Shown: one piece after another, positions 38,053 to 50,600 of the stretch
Position numbering within the stretch: position 1 is the stretch's first letter
Layout: each line of letters begins with the position of its first letter
Origin: Posidonia oceanica
Taxonomy: Eukaryota > Streptophyta > Magnoliopsida > Alismatales > Posidoniaceae
Length of the DNA: 64,000 bases
Direction of reading: 5' to 3'
Assembly: GCA_037176725.1 (NCBI GenBank)
Contig: JAZBRS010000039.1
Coordinates: 26,696,001-26,760,000 of the forward strand
Position numbers and translations under genes: made by a program
The notes under the pieces: model-generated
What the model was told of the DNA's origin: nothing
Seen by the model: only the letters and a program-made list of their open reading frames with translations
Databases searched by the model: none

Positions 38053-41000
38053 TGTAGTAATCCCAGTGTTCGGATCGTCTATGCACATTGCCAAAGCTCG
38101 TGTGCACCGATCAGAATCAGGTTCACTATAAGCGGCTATGTCCGAGAAGGAAGACCTAACTCGAAAACATTTAAAAGAGGGAAAAAGGGAAAGAAAAGAA
38201 GAAGATAAGACAAAATCGGAGTCGCCACCAAGTCTATTAAATCGGAAGACGAGGAAAACCGGGGAAATGCGTGAATAATCGTGCAAAACCAAGCAAAAGA
38301 TGCAATGCAGGGCAATGCAAAAGAAATGAGATGCAAATGAATGCAAATGATGTGACTCGTGCCTAGGACAAGGGCAATATGGTCATTGCGGGCCAAGAGA
38401 GGGTAAGGACTCCTGTTACGCGCGGGGAAGGTGTTAGGCACCCCCGACACGCCCGAGAATCGGTCTTTCTAGGCTTACGCTCGCATATGCAATGAAATGC
38501 AGACTTTGAATGCCTAAGTGCCAATGAATGCCTGTCTAAATGCTCAACGGTGTGCTCTAAGTGATGAAAGACGATGCAAGGGAGTAAACGTGCAATCTAA
38601 GCGCTCAGCAACGCTGTCTGTGTTCCGAACCGGGCGAAACCTGGCTCGTGAGAACTCCAGACAGTAAGCATCACTGCCCTATATGCAAATGCGGGCGATA
38701 AAACAAAACAGCGGGGAAAATAGGCAATGCAAGCGACATGCAAGAGGAAACAGCGTAAAACAGTGCGAGGAACGAAACAAGAATGCGAAAAGATGCGAAA
38801 ACAAGGTTGACATGCAAAATGATGCAAGGAACGGAACAAGGATGCAAAACGGTGCAGAAAACGAAAGGAGGGCGCAAAACCGGGCAAGAAAAACAAGGGC
38901 ATGCAAGACGAGACGAGAAAACGAAAGGGCATGCAAAACGGTGCAAGAAAACAAGACTGCACGCAAAACGAGGCGAGGAAACTAAAGGGCACACAAAACG
39001 GTGCAAGACAACGAAGCGGCACGCACAACGGAGCGAGAAAACAAGACTGCACGCAAAACGGAGCAAGACAAAGAAGCAGCACGCAAAACGGTGCGGGAAA
39101 ACAAGACTGCATGCAAAACGGAGCGAGAAAACTTGAAAGCACGCAAAACGGGGCGAGAAAACTAAAGGGCACGCAAAACAGTGCAAGACAAAGAAGCAGC
39201 AGGCAAAACGGAGCGAGAAAACAAGACTGCACGCAAAACGAGGCGAAAAAACTAAAGGGCACGCAAAACGGTGCAAGACAAAGAAGCGGCACGCAAAACG
39301 GTGCGAGAAAACAAGACTACACGCAAAACGAGGCGAGAAAACTAAAAGGCACGCAAAATGGTGCAAGACAAAGAAGCGGCACGCAAAACGGTGCGGGAAA
39401 ACAAGACTGCATGCAAAACGAGGCGAGAAAACTAAAGGCACGCAAAACGATGCAAATGGCATGCAAATGAATGTAGTGCAGGGGTTCAGGAGGACATACC
39501 TGGAGATCCGGGAGTCTGATCGGAGATCTGCTCGGTCCATGCTGAAGAGCGCTTCGCTGCGGTCGCCTGGGCAGCTTACTTGAGGAGATCCAACGGTCGG
39601 ATTGGAAGATATCGCAGCTTCGGAGCAGAAGGGCCAGAACAGGAGAGAAGAACAGATCTAAGTGTTCAGGAGGTCCTAGGGGTGTGCTGAAGGTCCTCCC
39701 AAGTGAAGGGGAGTTAAAAGTGCCTAGTGTATGCAAGGGGGATGCTTAAATGCAAGACTAGATGACTGCAGAATGCATGCAAAGCAAGAAAAGACAAAGA
39801 AAAGCAATTTGGAAAGAACAGGGATTCAAAAGCATTTTTGAAGAAAGAAAGGGGCTAAAATGCAAATTTTCCAGAAAACGGGGGTTCTGGGGAGTCCAGG
39901 AATGCAAGTGGAGGGCCTACATGCAATTTTGCGAGCATAGGAGTTAAAATGCAACTTAGTGGCAAAACAGTCTTTTTATATGGTTTTAAAGAGATGCAAG
40001 GGTCTATGTGTGATTTTTAAACCATGCAGGGGTCAAATATGCAATTTTTATATGGAAAACATGCTCTGAAAACACAGACTGAGGACTGGTGTGTGATTTT
40101 TGGAAAAAAACAGGGTCAGAAATGCAATACAATAAGCCAAAATACATGCATAATAGCCACTGTCCATTTAAAATGGACCTAAGTGCAAATATGCAAAATC
40201 AGAGGAAAAGAAATGCAATGCAGTATGCAAAATAAGAAAATAAAAGCTAAGTTCCTACAGTGCATGGACCTACATGCAAAATCAGAAACATGCAGGGACC
40301 TAGAATGCAATGCAGTATGGTAAAATGAATGCAATTAAATGAACTGATCTACTGCAGGACCTATATGCAAAATCAAAAGCAGAGGGGCTAAACTACAAAA
40401 TATTATAACTGAAACGCACAGTAGAAGGACTGAAAAGCAAATACTGAAAAATGGAAATAAAAACAGCAATTTGGCATAGTATTTAATTTAAAACTAAGCA
40501 AACTAAATGACAGAAGGACTGGAATGCAATAATTGAAAAACTTAAGCTAAACATACAATATTTACATCTAAAACTTTATAAACAAGAAAATAAAGGAACA
40601 GTGCTAGACGGCGGTCGACGAGCACTGTAGCAGAACGCCGGCAGTACTCGTGACCGCCGACAGGGGGGCTGGAGAGGCGCTGCCTGACGGAGGATGCTGG
40701 CGGCGATCGTCCAGAGCTCCGGAGCGAGTCGGAGCGGCGTTCTGTTGGTCGGAGTGTCCGGAGGAAGAGCAGCTGGCGCCGGAGAAGGAGAACTGACCGG
40801 TGAGTCGGGGACGAAGCAGGAGACCGGGAAAGCTGCTTCTGGGCGGTGGGAAAGCATCAGGGGGAGAAGAGGAAGCTAGGGGAAGAAGGATTTACCTCTC
40901 TCCGCATCTGAGTCGTTCCCCCAACGTCGGTGGTTCCAGAGGTGGCCGGCGGAGGTCGTTCAGTTGCTGCGGCGGTCGTCAGCTGCTCGCGAGGGCCGGA

Positions 41001-43544
41001 GCGACTTTAGGGCATGCTTCCGGTGCTTCCCAGACGATCGGACAGAAGCTCCTGCAGCTTGGACGGAGGGTCGGCTTTTTGGGTTCAGAGGACACTGCCG
41101 GAGGTGGGTGGAGGTTGTTGCTGCTCGTCCGGTGGAGCGAAACCCTCCGGGAGGTTGCTGGAGGCCTGAGGAGTCGTTCTGGATGCTCGGAGAAGGTTTC
41201 TGGAAGGTGTGGAGGGAGTTAGGAGGCCGGGCTGATTTCTAGTCTGGAGCGAAGCAAGGTGTTTGTGGTGGATGGTTCGGCCTGTGGTGAGGGAGAAGGC
41301 TGAAGGTCGGGTGCTTCTGGAGGGTGGTGTTTCGGCGAGTAATAGGGCGGAGTTTGGGAGGAGTTAGTGGTCTGTGGCGGGGGGAATTTCTGGGAAGGTA
41401 GCGTTGGGTTTCTGTTGGAGTCTCAGCATGTTTGGGGGTGAAATGTGGGTCATTTCGCCGTGGGAAGGAGAGAGTTGCAGGAGATGTTGGTGAGATTGGG
41501 GGTGAATTCCGAATGAGTTCGGAGGGATTTCGGCCTCTGGTTTGCTGCGGAAGGAAGAGGCGGAGTTCTGCGTTTTTTTTGGTGGATTTCTGAGGAAGAA
41601 GGGGGTCTCTCACTCGCTGGGAATCGCACTGGAAAATGTCCTCTCCTCTTCCGGGATCAACTCTCTCTTTTTTCTCCTCTCTTCTCCTCCCGTTTCAGGC
41701 TCTGATTCCTGCCGACCTTTTTGCCCTGAATTCTGATCATTCCTCTCTTAGCTTTGCAGGTCTGAGGCCATTGAATGCCGCGGAGAGGCGATGGCAGGAG
41801 CACGGACGGGATTCGGTGCGCCAGTCCGGCTCGAGCAGGAGGTGGCAGGCCAGGCAGAGCTGCAGACGGCGATCACTGTAGCTCTGCAAACGCGGGAGAG
41901 GGTGAGGAAGAAGGAGGACTGTAGCTATGGGCTGGGCTGGCGTTTGAAAAGAAAAAGAAAAATAAAAGGGAAACGGGCTGATGAGCCCAGTAAGGAAGAA
42001 AGGAAAAAATAAAAGGGAAGAAAGAAAGAAAGAGGGAAAGAAGGAGGGAAATAAAATAGGAAAAAATAAGATAAAAATAAACGAAAATATTAGATGAATT
42101 GGGTTGTAGATTAGGTGTTTAATTGATTTTTTTAATGACTGTTTTTAGGTTAATTAGTGTGGCTTGATTAGGGTTCTAGGGCTTTCCTTTGTTGTTAATT
42201 CATTTTCCACTTGATTAAGTGTTGGTTAAATCTTTTTAAATTGTTTTTAAAATTGTGTTTTCTTGTTAAGTATTTTAGGATGTTAATTAGGATTTTTAAG
42301 ATTTATTTTCATATTAATTAAAAAGGGTTTTGGGCTTTTTAGTTCTAGTCTTTTATGTTTTTCTTCCTTAAGTCTTTTGAACTATGTTTTTGATTTTTAT
42401 TTGTTAATTCTTCTTGATGTTTTTTAGTTGGATTTTTCTGGTTTGATTAAGTGTTTTTAAGTCTTTCAAGTGTATTTTCCTTTTACTTTTTAATTAAGTT
42501 TTTATGTTGTTTTTCTTATGCTTATTAGGTTAGGTCTTTTGCCTCCTTTAATTACTTGTTTTAGTGTTTGATTTTTAATTCTTCTCTTTAGGGTTTGTTT
42601 TTTTAATTTTTTAGTGGGGTTTTTACTTTTGGTAGGTTCTGACTTTATTTCAGTTTTTTACTTGATTTTACAGTATTTTCTTTTAGTTTGTTTTGCATTT
42701 TTTAATTTGCATGCTTGGTTTTCTTTTTAGCTTGATTTAGTTAAGTTTGAGTTTTTAATTACTTGTTTAATGTTTTTTTAGTTGCTTTTCTTGGAATTCT
42801 GATTTGTTTCTTTTATGTTTTGGGGTTTTACAGATTTTTAAGGATTTTCATGGATTTTTGCAAAAGAAAGAAGAAGGAAAAGAAAAAGAAGAAGAAAAGG
42901 AAAAAAAGAGAATAAAAGGGGAAAGAGATAGGTTTGAGGGAAAAGATTTTTAAAATTCAGGGAAAATGTTAAAAATAAAATAAAAATAGGAATAAGATAG
43001 AGAAGGGATAGGAGTACAAAGGGGGCCCACAGCCAAGCCAGAAAAAGGGCAAGAAGGGGATGAAAAGAGAGACGATAATCAGGAGAGAGAGAGGAGAGAG
43101 AAAACGATAATCCCGGAGAGAGGAAACGATAATTCAAGCAAATGGAAGGCTTAGGAGTCTCGGAAAGGGGTGAAACTTGGCGGGTGCGGGGTCTAGGATT
43201 TCTAGTTTTGGTCCCAGAGTTTTGGTTTGATTTTGAGGAAGTTTTGGAGGGGTTTTGAGGTGTAGAAAAAGGGTATTTTTGCCTAAGTTTCCTAGGATTT
43301 TTGGGATGGGTCTGGTTTGAGATTTTGCAGGCTTTTTGGTGGGTTTACTAAGTCATCAGGGGTGAGTTTTCCTATGGATTTTGGTTAGTTTTCAGGTTCG
43401 GGAAAGGGGGGTAATCCTAGGTTGAGTTTGGGCTTATTTTGAGGGGAAAGAAGGAGAGGAAGGTGTGGATTTGGGTCTAGATTCGGGTCCAGCAGCCACC
43501 GGAAGGCTCCAAACGATCCAGCCTGTCAAAATGGGGTGTCAACA
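38053..43544 (-). mobile_element. Solo LTR 'C', reverse orientation, 5492 bp, inside E1
   Basis: On the minus strand it reads TGTTGACACCCCATTTTGAC... to ...GGGATTACTACA, subtype II like A. The CACCT duplications on both sides and the lack of an internal region make it a solo LTR. It carries the 30-bp repeat at 38690-39460 (plus-strand GGCACGCAAAACGGTGCAAG), the degenerate TGCA region (39850-40560), the GC-rich segment (40600-41900), the T-rich segment (42060-42840; A-rich on the minus strand) and the telobox end (43100-43544). It disrupts the DUF7745-like ORF. Confidence 0.93.
38690..39460 (-). repeat. 30-bp repeat array in solo LTR C
   Basis: About 25 monomers of the same family as in A, such as GGCACGCAAAACGGTGCGAG. 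Runs with AAACAAGACTGCACGCAAAA alternate, but the 90-bp higher order is less regular than in A. Confidence 0.8.
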
Positions 43545-43549
43545 CACCT
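43545..43549 (+). repeat. Target duplication of solo LTR C, right copy
   Basis: CACCT follows TGTCAACA and matches 38048-38052. Confidence 0.93.
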
Positions 43550-44524
43550 ACACTGGAAGAGGTGCGTCGGATCTGTGGCTTTTCCAAGATCCTGGGGCCG
43601 CCTGTTTTCAAGAGGCGAGATGGATATCTCAAGGTCCTGAGCCAGCTAACTGGGCTCTCCACTCGAACTAGCCAACAGAAATTAATCTGCACCAGCGGGC
43701 CTGAACCTATGCTTCGCCTTGTGCACTTCGATGATATCATGAACAAGCGTGCAGAACTCGGAGATGAGCTGTGGCTCTGAGGATTCGTTATCCGCTTCCT
43801 GGGCGAGCTGATCTTTACTCATGGCCGACTAACGGTGGCCATTGAGGTTGCAGAAATTGCATTAGCTGTGGTGACCCAGCACATAGACCTGGCACCAGTT
43901 GTCCTGGCAGAGACCTATCGCGGGCTGGACCGCATCTCTCATCACTACCGCCACTTCCACGGTTGCGGAGCACTCATACAAGTCTGGCTGACCGCGCACT
44001 TAGAGATGAACCTCTTGCGCCCTCAAGTGCATGCCTTTGAAGCTTACTGCAGCAGCGCCCGTGCCAAGACAGACAAGAGCGTCAAAGAAGAATATGAGAA
44101 GCTATCAGCACTGACTGACAACGCTATAACCTGGCGTATTGTCCCCTTTGTAGCTGAGCCATTTACTGTCTTCTTCAGCGCGCACGACACGCGGCTGATC
44201 ATTCTACCAAGCTTCACAGCAGGCATAGAGTACCATCCAATCAGGGTCATGCGCCAGTTCGACTTCCAGCAGGGCGCCTTCATTGACAGTACAGCGCCCG
44301 AGCTTCTACAGATGTACCCTCTCAGCACAACTGCCCCAACCAAGAAGCTCGCTAGTCTGATGCAGCATGGGGTCCAATCAACAGACATTGCAGCAGTGAG
44401 AAGTGTAGGATGCACCCCAGAATATGAAGCTGAAGTCCGAGAGCTCTGGCCTATTTCTGAGGTCCCGCCAGGCGGCCCCCTATTCCCAGACTCCAGGCAG
44501 TCGAAGAAGGCCCGGACTGACTAG
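43550..44524 (+). pseudogene. Extra ORF of E1, DUF7745-like, C-terminal part
   Basis: The frame resumes at 43550 and runs to TAG 44522-44524, 324 codons, with one internal stop, TGA 43778-43780. With the N-terminal part the protein was about 400 residues, in the range I expect for DUF7745. Recognisable blocks are VRRICGFSKILGPP, the FVIRFLGELIFTHGRL block just after the stop, LAPVVLAETYRGLDRI, GCGALIQVWLTAHLEMNLL, WRIVPFVAEPFTVF and HPIRVMRQFDFQQGAF. The last part (PFPDSRQSKKARTD-like, exact tail SRQSKKARTD) is basic. No catalytic motif is apparent. The order of helices rich in L, A and W suits an all-alpha domain. It is broken by the LTR insertion and the TGA. Confidence 0.68.
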
Positions 44525-44844
44525 GCCATTGTGCAATCATCACGTGGTCTTCTTTCAAGTCATGCTGTACATCTTTTGGCCTGTCACAGGCATTGTACTC
44601 ATCAAGCTTTATCAATGAAAAAAAAAATGTTTCTGCTATCTGCTTGCACTTCAAGACTGTTCAATGCATTGCACATTCATTATCATCATCATCTCAGGCC
44701 CTCTGGCCAGACTTGCAGCCATCACAATGCAGCAAAGTCCCCAACACCCAATCTGGAGTCCAGAACCTCTGCCGACCCGCGTCGACAAGCTACGCCATCT
44801 GGCGTCCCCAGCTGGTCGCCCCCAGCTGGATCATCATCCCCAGC
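44525..44844 (+). other. E1 sequence between the extra ORF and the first array
   Basis: No gene is seen. A run of ten A at 44619-44628 follows CATCAAGCTTTATCAATG. The segment grades into the GCTGGTCGCCCCCAGCTGGA type repeats. Confidence 0.5.
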
Positions 44845-45520
44845 GGGCTGGCACCCCAAACTGCTCGGCGAAAGGTCCGTCAACCTGTCATCCTCCTCAG
44901 CTGATCATCCCCAGCTGAGTCCCCTGCGGGCTGGCAACCCAAACTGCTCGGCGAAAGGTCCGTCAACCTGTCATCCTCCTCAGCTGATCATCCCCAACTG
45001 AGTCCCCAGCGGGTTGGCACCCCAAACTGCTCGGCGAAAGGTCCGTCAACCTATCATCTTCCTCAGCTGATCATCCCCAGCTGAGTCCCATGCGGGCTGG
45101 CACCCCAAACTGCTCGGCGAAAGGTCCGTCAACCTGTCATCCTCCTCAACTGATCATCCCCAGCTGAGTCCCCTGCGGGCTGGCACCCCAAACTGCTCGG
45201 CGAAAGGTCCGTCAACCTGTCATCCTCCTCAGCTGATCATCCCCAACTGAGTCCCCTGTGGGCTGGCACCCCAAACTGCTCGGCGAAAGGTTCGTCAACC
45301 TGTCATCCTCCTCAGCTGATCATCCCTAGCTGAGTCCCCTGCGGGCTGGCACCCCAAACTGCTCGGCGAAAGGTCCGTCAACCTGTCATCCTCCTCAGCT
45401 GATCATCCCCAGCTGAGTCCTCTGCGGGCTGGCACCCCAAACTGCTCGGCGAAAGGTCCGTCAACCTGTCATCCTCCTCAGCTGATCATCCCCAGCTGAG
45501 TCCCCAGCGGGCTGGTACCC
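44845..45520 (+). repeat. E1 3' UTR tandem array, 83-bp unit, 8 copies
   Basis: CCAAACTGCTCGGCGAAAGG starts each unit, followed by TCCGTCAACCTGTCATCCTC and CTCAGCTGATCATCCCCAGC. Spacing is 83 bp with few substitutions. It is homologous to the 107-bp array of E0 at 1-550, with 24 fewer bases per unit. Confidence 0.92.
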
Positions 45521-45594
45521 CAAACTACTCGTCTGACAAGCACGACAATCTTGTCATCACCCCCTGCTTTCGATGCCAAGGATGCGTTGGCTAG

Positions 45595-45688
45595 CCCCTG
45601 GTGTCATCCCGACACCAGGGGCATCTTTTGATCGCCCCTTGGTATCATTCTTCCCCTCTTTCCCCTATGATATTCCTGGTGTCATAGG
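45595..45688 (+). other. Two hairpins in the E1 3' UTR
   Basis: CCCCTGGTGTC (45595-45605) pairs perfectly with GACACCAGGGG (45611-45621). CCTATGATA (45664-45672) pairs with TGTCATAGG (45680-45688) with one G-U pair. In E0 the second stem is CCTATGACG/CGTCATAGG, so two pairs changed on both arms. Confidence 0.75.
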
Positions 45689-46190
45689 ATGATTTCTTCT
45701 CATCATTACCTCATCCCCTCTTTGCCGGCCGATAAGTCCGATATCTTATCAACCAATCATTCTCATCATTACCTCATCCCCCTCTTTATCTCATCATTAC
45801 CTCATCCCCCTCTTTATCTCATCATTACCTCATCCCCTCTTTGCCGGCCGATAAGTCCGATATCTTATCAATCAATCATTCTCATCATTACCTCATCCCC
45901 TCTTTCTCATCATTACCTCATCCCCCTCTTTATCTCATCATTATCTCATCCCCCTCTTTCTCATCATTACCACATCCCCCTCTTTATCTCATCATGATCT
46001 CATCCCCTCTTTAGCAATAACTCTCATCATGATCTCACCCCCTCTTTAGCAGTAATTCTCGTCATGATCTCACCCCCTCTTTAGCAGTAACTCTCATCAT
46101 GATCTCACCCCCTCTTTAGCAATAACTCTCATCATGATCTCACCCCCTCTTTAGCAATAGTTCTCATCATTATCTCGTCCCCTCTTATCA
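45689..46190 (+). repeat. E1 3' UTR array of CTCATCAT(G/T)A units
   Basis: Units of about 28 bp (CTCATCATTACCTCATCCCC then CTCTTTAT) are followed by units of about 33-34 bp (CTCATCATGATCTCACCCCC then TCTTTAGCAATAA). GATAAGTCCGATATCTTATC stem-loops separate the blocks. The array corresponds to the 36-bp array of E0. Confidence 0.85.
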
Positions 46191-46194
46191 ACAA

Positions 46195-47040
46195 TCAAGC
46201 ACTCTCAGGCTGATATCCTAAACTATCAACAATCAAGCACTCTCAGGCTGATAACCTAAACTATCATCTGGGCCGATCCATGGTTGGCCCACAGTTGTGT
46301 TATATGGCTGACATCCAGTAACTGTCCCTTGCAATTGCGGTTTCCAGTTGATAGGTCTGTAAACTATCCGCCAGTTGATAGGTCTGTAAACTATCCACCA
46401 GTTGATAGGACTGTAAACTATCGTTAGGCTGATATCCTAAACTATCGCCAGCAATTGCATTATACGGCTGATATCCAGTAACTATCCCTCATCATTGCGC
46501 GTTCCAGTTGATAGGCCTGTAAACTATCCGCCAGTTGATAGGACTGTAAACTATCGTTCCAGTTGATAGGACTGTAAACTATCGTTAGGCTGATATCCTA
46601 AACTATCACGCGCAATCATGTTATACGGCTGACACCCAGTAACTGTCCCTCGCAATGCCGTTTCCAGTTGATAGGACTGTAAACTATCCGCCAGTTGATA
46701 GGACTGTAAACTATCCGCCAGTTGATAGGTCTGTAAACTATCGCTCCAGTTGATAGGACTGTAAACTATCCGGCATTTGCATTATACGGCTGATACCCAG
46801 TAACTATCACTCATGATTTGTGGCTTCCAGTTGATAGGTCCGTAAACTATCCGCCAGTTGATAGGTCTGTAAACTATCCGCCAGTTGATAGGACTGTAAA
46901 CTATCCCACACAACCATGTTATACGGCTGATATCCAGTAACTATCACTCACAACTGCTCTAGGCTGAAAACCTAAACTATCACTCCCGGTTGATAGGACC
47001 GTAAACTATCCGGACGATAAGCCCGTCACCTTATCACCCT
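46195..47040 (+). repeat. E1 3' UTR array of GATAG...CTATC hairpin units
   Basis: The dominant unit is CCAGTTGATAGGACTGTAAA followed by CTATC. TTATACGGCTGATATCCAGT modules occur about every 150 bases. E1 uses GATAG/CTATC where E0 often has GACAG/CTGTC. The array ends with GATAAG/CTTATC. Confidence 0.88.
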
Positions 47041-47573
47041 TTTTGGCGTGACCTTGCCCCAGGAAGGCAAAGTCATGCACCTCCTTTTTTGCGATAGGAG
47101 AGTTGGCCTCTCTCCCCTCGCATCCCTCTTTTCTCTTCTGCTAGCTTGCTCCCTGGGCGGGGACGAGCTGCACCCTGTGTTTTCCCTTGCTTTGTCGCGC
47201 AAGTCCGGCTTTTCTGCCAGATCCTTGCGCCACATCGCATCCATTTAGCATTTTCTTTTGCATCATCTCTGCATCTTCTCAGCTAGCATTGCATACTACT
47301 TTAGTATCACTGACCTCACTTGCACAGCATCAGCATTTTCTTCTAATTGGCTAACTTTCGTACTAACTCTTGCATCGCATTTGCATTAGCACGCATTACA
47401 CACTTAGCATTCATCCATCTGCACCCTGCATTTTGCATTGCGGCAACGGGCTACGATTTTCGGTGCATCCGCCGAATAAGTAGCTCACGCCCATAGCAAA
47501 TCGCTGCTCCCGCCGGTCAGATGGGGTGTCTTGTCAACCCTGAGCAGCGGCCTCGCTCCGCTTGACCTTGCTC
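47041..47573 (+). other. E1 3' UTR end, no gene
   Basis: Closely related to 2478-2990 of E0. It includes a TGACCTTGCCCCAGGAAGGC region, a T- and C-rich run and CGGTGCATCCGCCGAATAAG. GATGGGGTGTC (47520-47530) is the reverse complement of LTR bases 47591-47601. Confidence 0.6.
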
Positions 47574-47601
47574 AAGGAGGGGCATCTGTTGACACCCCAT
47601 C
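47520..47601. repeat. Inverted repeat straddling the E1 polypurine tract and LTR start
   Basis: GATGGGGTGTC (47520-47530) and GACACCCCATC (47591-47601) form an 11-bp perfect stem. It encloses the polypurine tract and the LTR boundary, as in E0. Confidence 0.8.
47574..47586 (+). other. Polypurine tract of E1
   Basis: AAGGAGGGGCATC directly before TGTTGACACC. It is the plus-strand primer site. Confidence 0.85.
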
Positions 47602-50600
47602 TTGGCAGGCTTGGACCACTTGGAGCCCTCCTAGTGATTGCTGGACTCAAACCCAAACCAAACCAAACCCTAACCTTCCTCTCTACCCTTCAAAACCAGC
47701 AAACTTGACCTAAGCCTTTACCCCTCTTCCCAAGCTCAAAACCTGACCAAAATCCATAGGAAAACCCACCAAGACCCACTTAGCAAACCTACCCAAGAAC
47801 TTAGAGAATCTCAAACATTAGACCAATCCCAAAAATCCTAGAAAACCTAGGCAAAACTCCCTTTTTCTACACCTTAAAACCCTTCCAAAACATTCTTAGA
47901 ATCGAACCAAAACCTCAGAACCAACACTAGAAACCCTAGGCTACCCACTCACCAATTTTCATCCCATTCCAAGACCTTTAAGACCTCCATTCACTCAAAT
48001 TATCCTTTTCTCTCTCCGGGATTATCATTTTCTCTCTCCTCTCTCTCTCTTGATTATCATCTCTCTTTTCATCCCCTTCTTGCTCCTTCTCTGGTCTGGC
48101 TGTGGACCCCCTTTGTGCTTCTATCCTTCCTCTATCTTATTCCTATTTTTACTTTATTTTTAACACTTTCCCTAATTTTCAAAAAATCTTTTTCCTTCAA
48201 CCTATCTCTTTTCCTTTTATCTCCCTCTTTTTTCCATTTCTTTCCTCCTTCTCTTTTCCTTTTCCCTCTCTTGCAAAAATCCATAAAAACCCCTAAAAAT
48301 CTGTAAAACCCCAAAACATAAAAGAAACAAATCAGAACATTAAGAAAAACAATTAAAAAACATTAAACAAGCAGTTAAAAACCTAAACTTAACTAAATCA
48401 AGCTAGAAGGAAAACCAAGCATGTGAGCTAAAAAATGCAAAACAAATCAAAAGAAAACACTGAAAAATCAAGAAAAAAACTAAAATGAAATCAGAACCCA
48501 CCAAGAGTAAAAATCCCATCAGAAGAATTAAAAAACAAACCCTAAAAAGAAGAATTAAAAATCAAACACTAAAACAAGTAATTAAAGAAGCAAAAGACTT
48601 AACCTAATAAACATAAGAAGAACAACATAAAAAACTTAATTAAAAGGAAAAGAAAAACACACTTAAAAGATTTAAAAACACCCTATCAAACCAGAAAAAT
48701 CTAACTAAAAACTTCAAGAAAAATCAACAAGTAAAAATCAAAGCATAATTTAAAAGACTTAAGAAAGAAAAAACCCTAAGAAGACTAAGACTTAAAAACC
48801 TAAAACCAATCCTGGTTAATACAAAAATAAATTCTAAAAAAATCCTAATCAATATCCTAAGTGTTCAACAAGGGAAACACAATTTTTAAAACAATTTAAA
48901 ACAAGGTTTAACAAACATTTAATTAAGTGAAAACCAATTAAAAGCAAAACCAAAACCCTAAAACCCTAATCAAGCCCAAAACACATTAATCAATCCAAAA
49001 TGGCCATTAAAAATTTTAATTAAAATCCAATCTACATCACAACCTTTCTAGTATTTTTATTTGTTTTTAGTCTATTTTTCCTAATTTTATTTCCTTTCTT
49101 TTCCCTCTCTTTCTTTCTTTCTTCTCATTTTTCTTTTCTCCTTTTTCCTTGCTGGGCCCAATTCAGCCCGTCTCTTCCTTTCTTCTTCATTTCTTTTTCT
49201 TTTTCCTTCGGCCCACAGCACAGTCTGGCCCACGCCTCTCCTTCTTCTTCCTCAACCTCCTCTGTGTTTTCCTTCCACCATTTTTTCTCCCGCGAACCTT
49301 CAGCTACAGCCTTCCCTCCTCTTTCAAAATTCGAAGCCTTCCGTCGTGTCGCCTACAGCAGCTCGCCGCCTCTCCTTTGTCTCAGCAGCTTTTCCGGAGC
49401 CGGTCGCCAACCATCCTCTCCGCTGCAGTAATCGCCGCTGAATTCAAATCTTCAGCGCGCCAGCAGCCGGCCTCCACCGGATATAAGCCGCTCCTCCTCC
49501 GTTTCCATCAGTGGCAACAATCCTCACCCAGAGAGAGTAACCTTCAACTCCAGAGCAGACTTAGAGAGTAATTCCAGAGAGCGTTCCGCTTCTTTTCTTC
49601 CACCTGCAACTCCTCCCTCTTCTTCTCTGCCTCCTCCATTTCCAGAAGAGAGAGTGGCTAGAGAGAGTGGTCTGAGCATTCATCTTGGCATCCCAGAGAG
49701 AGACCCCAATTCCCCAGCCTCCCTTCAGCAATCGCCACCCATTCCCATTCAGAAATCCGCAGCGAACCTCCCTCTCACTTCTCCAGTAAACCAAACCTGT
49801 TCCCGGTCTCCACACTCCTCCCTGTTACTTCCCCAATCTCACCCAACACCCAGCCACCTTCCTTCAACATTTACCAGCCGTTCCACCACCTAAAACTGCT
49901 CTGAAACACCACCTGATCCCAACTGTAAACCCAACCTGATCCTCTCACAATTCCCATCACTCCAGTCCACTACTGCCTCCCAAAATCCACCCAAGCATTC
50001 ACCGAACCTCCACCTTTTCATGGCCTCCGACATCAAGCCTAACCATCCACCACAGACCCAGAATGGCACAACAAACATCTTACCTCACCTCAGACCCAAA
50101 ATCAGCCCGACTCCCAATCTCACTCCACACTCACCAGAAAACCCCTCCGATCATCCACGCAGCTTCGCCGAACTCCCAGCAATCTCCCCGAAGGCTCCGC
50201 TTCGCCGGACGAGCAGCGGACAAGGCCCCCCACCTCCGGCTGCATTCTGTCAACCCAAAAAACTCAATCTTCCGCTCGAGCTGCAGAAGTGCCATCCGAT
50301 CATCCGAGGAGCTCCGGAAGAACGTCCTGAAGAAGCCCCAACCACCGCAAGCTGCTGGAGTTCACCGCTGCAACCAGAGAAGGACCGCCGGTCACCTCCG
50401 ATTCTACCGAGGTCGGGAGCGCGCTCCAGACGCGAACACAGGTAATTTCTTACCTCTCCCGCTCTCTCTCCTCCCCCTGCTGCTTTCCCGCCGATCAGAA
50501 GCCAGTTCCTAGCCCTCCTGCTCCGATCATGACTCGCCGGACAGTTCGTCTTCTCCGGCGCCGGCCTCCTGTCCCCCTGATGCTCCGGCCGACAGAACGA

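Noticed and set aside
37825..44524. Env-like glycoprotein after integrase
   Set aside because: The position fits but no signal peptide, membrane span or furin-type site is visible, and the sequence pattern resembles DUF7745.
43835..44524. Treating the C-terminal part of the extra ORF as an independent gene starting at 43835
   Set aside because: The codon there is GTG, and the frame with family similarity extends upstream through the TGA at 43778 to the insertion site.
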